Translations under genes and position numbers: made by a program
Source: Pyronema omphalodes
Taxonomy: Eukaryota > Ascomycota > Pezizomycetes > Pezizales > Pyronemataceae
Length of the DNA: 64,000 nt
Direction of reading: 5' to 3'
Assembly (NCBI GenBank): GCA_024516155.1
Contig: JAJJXM010000035.1
Location: 62,001 to 126,000, forward strand
The notes under the pieces: model-generated
Databases searched by the model: none
The model's input: the letters and a program-made list of their open reading frames with translations, nothing else
What the model was told of the DNA's origin: nothing
Shown here: positions 56,256 through 64,000 of the stretch, piece after piece
Numbering within the stretch: the stretch's first letter is position 1
Layout: every line of letters starts with the position of its first letter

Positions 56256-57370
56256 CTAGCAGCTACGTCCTTTCGCCTCCTGCGTAACATTACGTTGTCC
56301 ATAAAGCGAGTAGTAGGTACACATCTCGACTTTTGTCTTCTTGCCGGTCTTTACATCAAAGGCATGGCAACCGTCTAGTTCGTGTTTTGTTAGTTTAGCG
56401 GTTTTCGGCTATGACATCATCGATGTAAACTCACTCTTCTCAGCATATGGAGGTGTGTATAAATGTAATGAAACGGCAATTTCTGTAGAGGATGCATTTT
56501 CGATCTTGTGAAGACCAATCTGGATGTTTGTTAGTTCAACTTTGCTTCGCTTCGTTACGTTTCCGATGCGCGATGAGCTCGGCAGACAGAGAGATGAGAC
56601 AAGAAACTCACATCATCTGAAATGTATGTAACCTCATCAGTCCCATAAAGAGTAGTTTTGCGAACCGACAAAGGCTGTTGCTTATTCTCAGCGGTAGCTT
56701 CTGGGATGTTGTAAAGCGTCTCGCGGAGGGAACCCTTGAGAACCTGTAGCTTATGGTTAGCTTCATCGGAACATCTGTAGTGGTGGAGCTACATGGAAGC
56801 GGATCTCCCCGTAATTCCGTCATTCCGCCATTCCGTCATCGCATCTCAAAAAAAAAAGTTTCCCCGCAGAACATCCGCGGGTGACAAACTTTCTTCAAAG
56901 AAGCTTATTTTTCGCTTAAAAAAATGCGAGAGGTAAAGGGGAAGCTGTGACTGTGGATTCGAGTGATGACATACCTTCATAATACAATGGGCTCCAGCAT
57001 GGTCATGGGGAAGGCTTGCCTTTCCTGGGTTCCAAACCAATAAGAGGAGATTGGCCTTTCCATTGCCGTGATCAACAAAGTTGCGGGTATAGTTTCTGCT
57101 GGGATCGGAAAGAGCAAAACTGTTCCAGTCTTTCTCGCTGCTGATGTACTGCTTCATGGCGTTCATAATGTCGTCGACAGAAACGTCATTGCTGTCGATT
57201 CCAGAGGAAGGACCGAGAATACGATTGATCTCATCGCGGAGGGCGAGAAAACGGTTGTTGTCAGCTTTCAAGTTGGGGTTGCTGTGAGTGCGGCAGAGCT
57301 CGCCACGAGGGATGCGAGTGCATAGAGAGGCCTTCTTCTCGGTGGGTGAGGGAGGAAGTGGGATAGGCAT
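56256..57370 (-). CDS. cysteine dioxygenase
   Basis: Exons 56975-57370, 56612-56743, 56435-56519 and 56256-56374 (read right to left) give 243 residues. The enzyme oxidises L-cysteine to cysteine sulfinate with a mononuclear iron. The iron ligands His122 and His124 lie in SLPHDHAGAHC and His180 in IGLHKIEN. Cys129 and Tyr197 have the same spacing from the ligands as human Cys93 and Tyr157, so the cross-linked Cys-Tyr cofactor can form. The C-terminal YTPPYAEKNGCHAFDVKTGK region is completed by a 119-nt last exon after a 60-nt intron (GTGAGT ... CTAACAA ... TAG). The N-terminal extension of about 35 residues relative to the animal enzyme is common in fungi. Cytosolic sulfur metabolism; induction by cysteine is known for fungal homologues. 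Confidence 0.93.
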
Positions 57371-58769
57371 AGTGAGCGGGATGTCTTCGGTGTCTTTGCT
57401 ATGGGTATGTGTTTGACTGAAGTTTCTAGATGTTAAAGCAAGTTAAGTTGTCACCACGGGGTGTGTGCAGTTATGCCAAAGGTGCTATGACTGCAGGACT
57501 GAGGGTGACGGAAGGTATTCGGAGCCGAGAAGGTAGATCTGGAGAAGCTCGGGGCTTTAGAGTAAATATAGCCGGAGTTGTAAATCCTTTAAGATGAAAA
57601 ATATATAATCAATGGCCGTTTGCAGTCAATAATATTGCACGGAGCGCTGGCTGGCGATATGTAGGTCAAGTGAAGATATTGAGTGTTACCCGTGGAGTGG
57701 TTGGAATCTTTATTCTAGCTCGTACGCAACTGCAGGCATGTAACGGGACCTTCTTAAACCTGCACAGCTCCAATTAGGCTAGCCTTCGATAACCGATTGG
57801 CCGCTGGCGGCGAGCAGCGCGTCGATACGTAAAGAATGTATGTACGTTTCTGTAAACCGAGCGGCTGCCATGCCTGCAACTCACAAGATGCAGCCCGGTG
57901 GTTGGGACTTCCCAGAAGTCTGTGCAGACTGCAGAGTGCATTTTAGAGCAAACTAAGTTGGAATATCCCTTGAGAATTCCTGGGGAAGGATGCAAGGAGG
58001 CCTATGATCCGGGGCTCAGACGAGCTTCTGTACGCCGCGTGATCTTCCCGTATTCCAATTTCTTGGACTCAACGTTTTCAATCAAGACCATGGCTACTTC
58101 TGTATTCGCCAGGTATTGCCGTTGATAACCACAGCGGGTATCAGGTCTTGGCTGGCTGAATCCTCGACCACAGGAACTCGATTCTATTAATGAATTGAGT
58201 GTATGTATCACTAAAACGGTCATAGCATGGTAAATAAAGTGCTCATTCCGAGTATGCAAAGTAGGCAGAAATCATGCTTGAAATATTCACGTATCCATAT
58301 TCGTCACGCGCGCAAACAAAGCCGAATGCCTACAGTCTGTACGCAGAAGACAGCCAGCCACAGCTTCATTAAACTTATGACCGGTCTTAGCGTTAACGGC
58401 TGAGCTAATCAGTACGTACATACCGTCGGTCGTTCAATAAGAAACCCTTAACCCTAGCTTGAAAAAGGTACATGCATGAGTCAAAGTTTCTCACTCGAAG
58501 ATACCAAAAATGGTTAGTGGTACAAGCAACTAAGAATCCTCCACTTTGCAGGGTTGTGAAACTGCCCGCCATAGAGACGCCGCTCTGCACACGACCTTGC
58601 GATAGACGACGACTGACCGCCGACTCCGCCTCGAATAACGAAGCCGCCGTTTGCACTCGAATCAGAAACGTTTCAAGTCGCTCTATCGATTGAATCCGTA
58701 TTATACGTCCAGTACCAATAAACTTAGAACAGACACCAAGAAGTCAACCCCCACACACAATCGCCCAAC
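57371..58769. promoter_or_regulatory. divergent promoter region of CDO and DRG1
   Basis: 1.4 kb separates the two start codons. The short frames inside are unrelated to either gene. No sharp TATA box was identified on the DRG1 side. A C-rich stretch with CACACACA precedes its ATG. Confidence 0.4.
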
Positions 58770-60523
58770 ATGTCGACTACCGTGGAAAAGATCAAGGCGA
58801 TTGAGGAGGAGATGTGTACGTGATGGTCCTTGAGAAATCGCCAATCTACACCAGCAGTTCAGCAGACTGACGGACATTGCAGCCAAGACGCAGAAGAACA
58901 AAGCCACTTCTTTGTAAGCCTCTCCATGAGCTTCTCTACGCCGACGTTACGTTGCACGGATTCGACTATCAAGAGATCGACACGGCAGCAGTTGGGCAGC
59001 TAGAACTGGGGCGGTATGCTGATATTGGGATAGTCACTTGGGACAGCTTAAGGCCAAACTTGCAAAGTTAAGAAAGGAGTTGGTTACTCCCTCTGGAGGT
59101 GGAGGTGGAGGAGCTGGAGGTATGAAATACCAGTTGGCGTGGGGTAATAGATCGTCAGTCTCCAGCTTAAGCCATACGATCAGCACACAGAGCCACGGGG
59201 TAATCTACGATGACCGCATACCGCTGTATGACGCGTACTGTTGTTGCCTGTGCTAGATATATGGCTTGAGCTGGTGATTGGCGATATGATATGGGAAAAA
59301 ATATTGGAAATACTGACGGTATGGTGCAGTTGGTTTCGATGTCGCGAGAACTGGAGTTGCCAGTGTGTAGGTCATCCCTAGTACATATCGAGGAAGGTTG
59401 TATACTGACTGAATTTCTAGTGGTTTCATCGGTACTATAACTCGAACGAAATTCTGCTATAACCCACAGTTACTAATATAATTTCTAGGTTTCCCTTCCG
59501 TCGGAAAGTCCACCTTGTTGAACCTCCTCACTGGAACTCACTCGGAAGCTGCCGCCTACGAGTTCACAACTCTTACCACCGTTCCCGGATGTGTCGTCTA
59601 CAACGGAGCCAAGATCCAGATGTTAGATTTGCCCGGAATTATCGAGGGAGCCAAAGACGGAAAGGGACGTGGTAGACAAGTTATTGCCGTCGCTAAGCAA
59701 TGTAACTTGATTTTCATCGTCTTGGATGTTAACAAGCCTCTTACCGATAAGAAGATTATCGAAGCTGAGTTGGAAGGGTTCGGAATCAGGATAAACAAGC
59801 AGCCTCCTAACATTGTTTTCAAGAAGAAGGAGAAGGGAGGAATCACCATTACTTCCACTGTGCCTTTGACTCACATCGACAATGAGGAAATCAGAGCCGT
59901 CATGTCCGAATACAGAATTGTATCTGCTGATATCGCTTTCAGATGCGATGCTACCATTGATGATCTCATCGATGTCATCGAGGAGAGATCAAGAAGATAC
60001 ATCCCCGTTGTTTACGCGCTAAATAAGATCGATGCTATCACCATTGAAGAATTGGACTTGCTCTACAGGATTCCCAACTCAGTACCTATCTCTTCTGAGA
60101 AGGGATGGAACGTTGATGAGTTATTGGAGATGATGTATGCTTATCTGGCCTTCTAGGCTTGCCTTTCTTGCTTGGCTTCCCCGGATTTTGGTAATAGGAC
60201 TGACAATCAAACAGGTGGGAGAGACTTGACCTTAAGCGAATTTACACCAAGCCCAAGGGAAAGCAGCCCGACTACACCGCTCCCGTCGTCTTGCGTATGG
60301 GTCAGAACACCGTCGAGGATTTCTGTCGGTCTATTCACAAGTCTATTATCGACTCTTTCAAGTGTGCAATTGTATACGGAAGATCAGTCAAGCACCAGGG
60401 TCAGAGAGTTGGTTTGCAGCACGTGCTAGAAGACGAGGATGTCGTACGTGTCCCTTCTTCTTTCCTAATAATCCGACATGATATGCTAATCATAATACAC
60501 AGGTTACCATCGTCAAAAAATAA
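58770..60523 (+). CDS. developmentally regulated GTP-binding protein (DRG1/Rbg1)
   Basis: Eight exons: 58770-58815, 58884-58914, 59034-59119, 59330-59366, 59421-59431 (11 nt), 59489-60134, 60215-60443 and 60503-60523, giving 368 residues, the usual DRG1 length. The N-terminal helix ([19 protein letters not shown]) is followed by [17 protein letters not shown]1 is GFPSVGKST at 71-79; exon 5 encodes its first residues (GFI). Other G motifs are LDLPGI (G3) and NKID (G4). A TGS domain follows at about 290-368 ([20 protein letters not shown]), and the end is VTIVKK from the last 21-nt exon. DRG1/Rbg1 binds translating ribosomes with the partner Tma46/DFRP1 and helps resolve stalls. Every junction is needed to keep the conserved sequence, so the model is firm. 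Confidence 0.95.
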
Positions 60524-63500
60524 ATGCTTATTTGGGGCTTGATATATTTGGTTGGATAGGAAAAGTTGGGTGGATATTTGGATTGATCAAAAAGGGTTGG
60601 TAGATTTTGATGTTGGTTCTTTCTTTTTGTGTGTGTGTGTTTTTTTTATGGTGTTTCAATGAATTTGATGACTGGTCCTGTAATTTGTCGTTCTCGCTTG
60701 CCGTTCTCGCTTTGTGACTCTCGGTTGTGTCGCCTATAGATGTCCCGCGTAACCCATGACACCCCATGACAGCCTGTGATAACTCGTGACACCCCATGAT
60801 CCTCAATTAAGAAATACTCCCAACTCAAACCAACACAAAAACTCATTCCGAATTCCTTCCTCCAAGCGTCTTTCTACATATAACATTCCCATAACCATTT
60901 TTATTCCTATCTTTATTCCTTCTACAGTATTCCCCAAACACGTCAACATAAGCCTTGATTCAAACTCAATCTCAAGCACCGGTTCCCTAGATTCCCTAGG
61001 TTCGGGTGATGTTGGGTTAAGCTCGCTGCTGGTTGCTCTAAGAGTCCCCATCTTCCTCCATATAAAAGCTTCCAGTAGCTTATTTATGAGCTTGTATATG
61101 GGCGAGGATGAAATTAAGTTGTGCCCCGCTGCTGTTCAAATCCATGGTTATGGACATGGATATTAAGCGGTGATATATTGATTCTTGATCTGTATTGTTT
61201 TGTGATCTAGATGTGTATAATATAATATAACTTAGATGTAGATGCAGATGTAGATGTGATTATTATCTCGTAGTATTTCTACTTCGCTTCTCTGATATCT
61301 TTTGCATATCTTGGTAAAAACTCCCCCCCCCCCCCCCCGTGATTGAGAATCACTTACTTTCTTTTTTCTTTTCTTTTTTTTTCTTTTGCTTGGCTGGATG
61401 ATTGATCGAAAGCTTGTATATTTGGATTGGAAGTTTGCAGGGTTGAATCGAAAGTTTTTATGTTTTTTTGGGACGTACTGGATACTGGATACTGGAGTCT
61501 GGAGACTGGAGACTGGAGGCAAGGGGGTAGGTTGATAGGTTGATGGCTTGATGCTTATGTGATCACTCGATTATTTTGCTTATTTACTTATTTGGTTTGG
61601 TGTTTGATATTGTTGCTTTACTATTGTTGCTTTGCTATTGTTGCTTTGCTATTGTTGCTTTGCTATTGTTGCTTTGGTGTTGTTGCTTTGGTGTTGTTGC
61701 TTTGGTGTTGTTGCTTTGGTGTTGTTGCTTTGGTGTTGTTGCTTTGGTGTTGTTGCTTTGGTGTTGTTATTATTACTTCTTTTCACTGTAGCTTTTGTTG
61801 CTTGTTGTTGCTATAGATGACCTTGGGAATAAGCAGTTGAAAGTTCCGAGCAGAATGGCCTGAGTGTTTTGTAGTTTTTATTTGATTATTGGACAACTGT
61901 ATTGTTTTGTTATAAGTAGAAGATAAAAACAGGGTGAAGAGCTTGAAGGTTATTTTAGATTGATCGTTGTGGGGTCTTTAGAGACTGCGGTTACTTCGGA
62001 GGCTTAAATTCTTTCGGCCACTTGGATTCTTTCGGTCCCTTTGTTCCGGATTGGAAATGGGAAATCGGGATACGTGATGATGGATAAGTAATGAGAATAA
62101 GTAATAAGTAATAAGCACTAAACAATCAGGATTATGGATGATACCCAAGACGAGCTGATAAAATCTTTTTTTTTTCCTTTTTGAGAAAACGAAGAATCAT
62201 GAATCATGAATCATGAACCAAATAAAACAAACAGGAAGGAAACATAGCCCATGGGCAGTAGTTAAGCAGCTGCAGTGGGATTCCCCGGCACCCCGGTTCG
62301 GCATGTTTCTAGGTTCGGCATGTGACTCGTGAGTCATGAGCGAGTATGATGTGATGATTGATCTGAAGAAAGGCAAGAAAGGCTAATTGCCTCTCCGGGC
62401 GGCTCACGGGTATTTATTGCATGTTCCGCATGTGAGAAGTGCAAATTGTTAAGTGATATGGATATGTATGAGCCCCTCTAATTACAACGGGGCTCGGGGT
62501 ATCGAAATTCTCAGGGTCAATTTCGAATGGTGCTTGGTTCGCCGTATAGTGGAGGTGGATGTTGATGCGGCATGCACTACATGCATGGCCCATATGTAAA
62601 TTCTCTCGTTGTACTCGCTCATCTACCATCAGTCAACTCTTTGCGTTGTCCACCTCCACCTTTCTTCTCCTCTCACTACGCCCTTCAACAGTCGAACAGA
62701 AGTATGAAGTTCGAATACGATTAACACGATTCCAATTTACGATTTTCAAGATGTTTTTTGAAAGGAATGATGTAAAAATATCATGACAATCATCTGTATG
62801 CCAAAGGTGATTTTTTTGTAATTTGCAGCTTGCAAATTATCAAAATTTCATGCTCATGCTCATGTTCATGCTCCTGCTCCTGCGCACGTCTCACGCCGCA
62901 TCGGCGCATCCAACACCCGCGGCCTCACCTCACTTTCCATAGGTACGACATATAACATACGGCCCAGACTCACCAATATTCGATTTTTTTCCCCCGATGA
63001 CGGGATAGACGGGAAAGCACAAGACGGGAATAGACGGGTAAATACATTTTACATATTCAGGTACGGTGCAGTGATCTACATATTCATCCGCGGGTTTGGT
63101 ACACAGTACACAGGCAACAGGCAACAGGTAACAGGTAACAGGTTGTACTTTGTTTTTTGTTTTGTTTTGTTTCATGTGATGTTAAGGAGTTTGGCGGAGT
63201 TCAAATTCGAATGTTGATGTTGATTCATGGTGCACCTAGGTTTAACTACGCTAGGAGGTTCAACTAGGCTCGCGGCATATTGGCGGGAGTATCCATTACA
63301 TTGGCAGCGGGCGTGATTCCCTAGATATGTACCATCCCCATACCTATTACTATGAGTCCCTGACCGATGAAGGATTACCTTATGATGGATGATAACAGTC
63401 AGCTTTTTGCGAGCACCTGCCAGGCTGCCATCGGATCTCCGATGTATTTCATCCGATTTCACTGACGAGACGACGACGGAAGTAACCATAATATACATAG

Positions 63501-64000
63501 CCTGGTCTGTTCATCTCGGTTGTCAACCAATTCTCGGTCGTTCGGGTTTCTTTCCACGAGGCGTCAGCAGCGAATTCCCTATGACGTTTATTTCTCCTTT
63601 TTATCAATTTCGCTTGATGTCCGGTCCAGTAAGCTAAGCTGTAAGCTGAGGATTTCAGAATAATTTGGAGTTAACAAACGAAATTATCATCGGAAAAATT
63701 GAAATCCAACGAAGCGAAATAAAAAATAAAGATAAAAAATAATGCCTCCCCTTTTATTTTACAGGCATATACAACCCGTCAAGATGTTCGGTTTGTGAAC
63801 GTGTTTTTTTTTTGCCGAAAATCAATCAATTTCCCCGGCATGATCGTTGGTGACGGCTAACCCTTTGGCAGATGTTATTTGTTTCAAGTTTCAATCGAGC
63901 TCGCTAATTCTATCTAGTTAACGTTCCTTGTCGAGCGAGCGAGCGAACTTCGGAAAGTTTTCTATCTATCTAGCCCCTGATCAGATAACTCCCAAAAGCA
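60524..64000. other. 3.5-kb region without supported gene
   Basis: It starts with the DRG1 3' flank. A TGT/ATT-rich minisatellite lies at 61610-61769 and a run of 16 C at 61323-61338. ACAGGCAACAGGTA repeats occur near 63111-63141. Open frames are short or derive from repeats. A gene running past the right end cannot be excluded. Confidence 0.45.
61610..61769. repeat. 15-bp minisatellite TTGTTGCTTTGGTGT
   Basis: About 10-11 tandem copies in two variants (TTGTTGCTTTGCTAT first, then TTGTTGCTTTGGTGT). The apparent hydrophobic CCFGVVALVLLLW-type frames are translations of this repeat. Confidence 0.95.

Noticed and set aside
60786..61166. 126-codon frame downstream of DRG1
   Set aside because: No domain and no supporting features; an overlapping minus frame is equally open.
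61559..61820. Hydrophobic small membrane-like proteins
   Set aside because: They are translations of the 15-bp minisatellite.

Overview
This window is nuclear DNA of a filamentous ascomycete (Pezizomycotina). Genes are split by short introns of about 47-370 bases with fungal donor and branch-point (CTAAC/CTAAT) signals. The gene families are eukaryotic and partly fungal-specific: Stb3, a Gfd2/YDR514C-like protein, a PXA protein and GPI cell-wall proteins. Short degraded transposon pieces are also present. The gene set and AT-rich spacers would suit Leotiomycetes, but that is an impression and not a proof.

Layout. Bases 1-19,500 are gene-poor. They hold an inverted-repeat (MITE/foldback-like) element near 1.7-2.7 kb, a probable LINE 3' end near 11.7 kb, and two single-exon secreted GPI-type proteins (6.5-7.1 kb minus; 13.2-14.1 kb plus, with a His/Asp-rich tract). 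From 19.5 to 29.2 kb lie a very long ING/PHD chromatin protein (minus), a divergently transcribed Gfd2-like exonuclease-fold protein (plus), a 5'-truncated LINE remnant and DNA topoisomerase III (minus). After about 3.5 kb of decayed spacer come a Stb3-like regulator (32.7 kb), a PXA-domain protein (37.1 kb), a short intronless relative of the internal block of the ING protein (40.8 kb), an Ifi6/ISG12-like membrane protein (42.3 kb) and a small orphan membrane protein (44.6 kb). From 46.4 to 60.5 kb the window is dense with conserved genes: a DUF1295 reductase-like membrane protein, splicing factor SF3b4, a disordered basic protein with a possible spindle motif, a Par14/Pin4 parvulin, cysteine dioxygenase and the DRG1/Rbg1 GTPase. 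Bases 60.5-64 kb show no gene I can support.

I rebuilt the spliced models by hand. All multi-exon models close in frame and restore conserved motifs across the junctions: the C4HC3 PHD finger, the parvulin C-terminus, the DRG1 G1 motif and the CDO metal ligands. Two genes have micro-exons (8 nt in the parvulin, 11 nt in DRG1), and one junction in the Gfd2-like gene looks like a GC-AG intron. Two products, the ING protein and the Stb3-like protein, belong to families linked in yeast to the Sin3/Rpd3 deacetylase. Otherwise the genes are unrelated housekeeping functions, and I see no biosynthetic cluster, CRISPR array, rRNA or convincing tRNA.

The most unusual points are the long ING protein that shares a conserved block of about 97 residues with a separate small gene 18 kb away, the 8-nt exon in a parvulin gene whose three introns each contain a 17-20 nt G or C homopolymer, and paired MluI-box motifs just upstream of TOP3.
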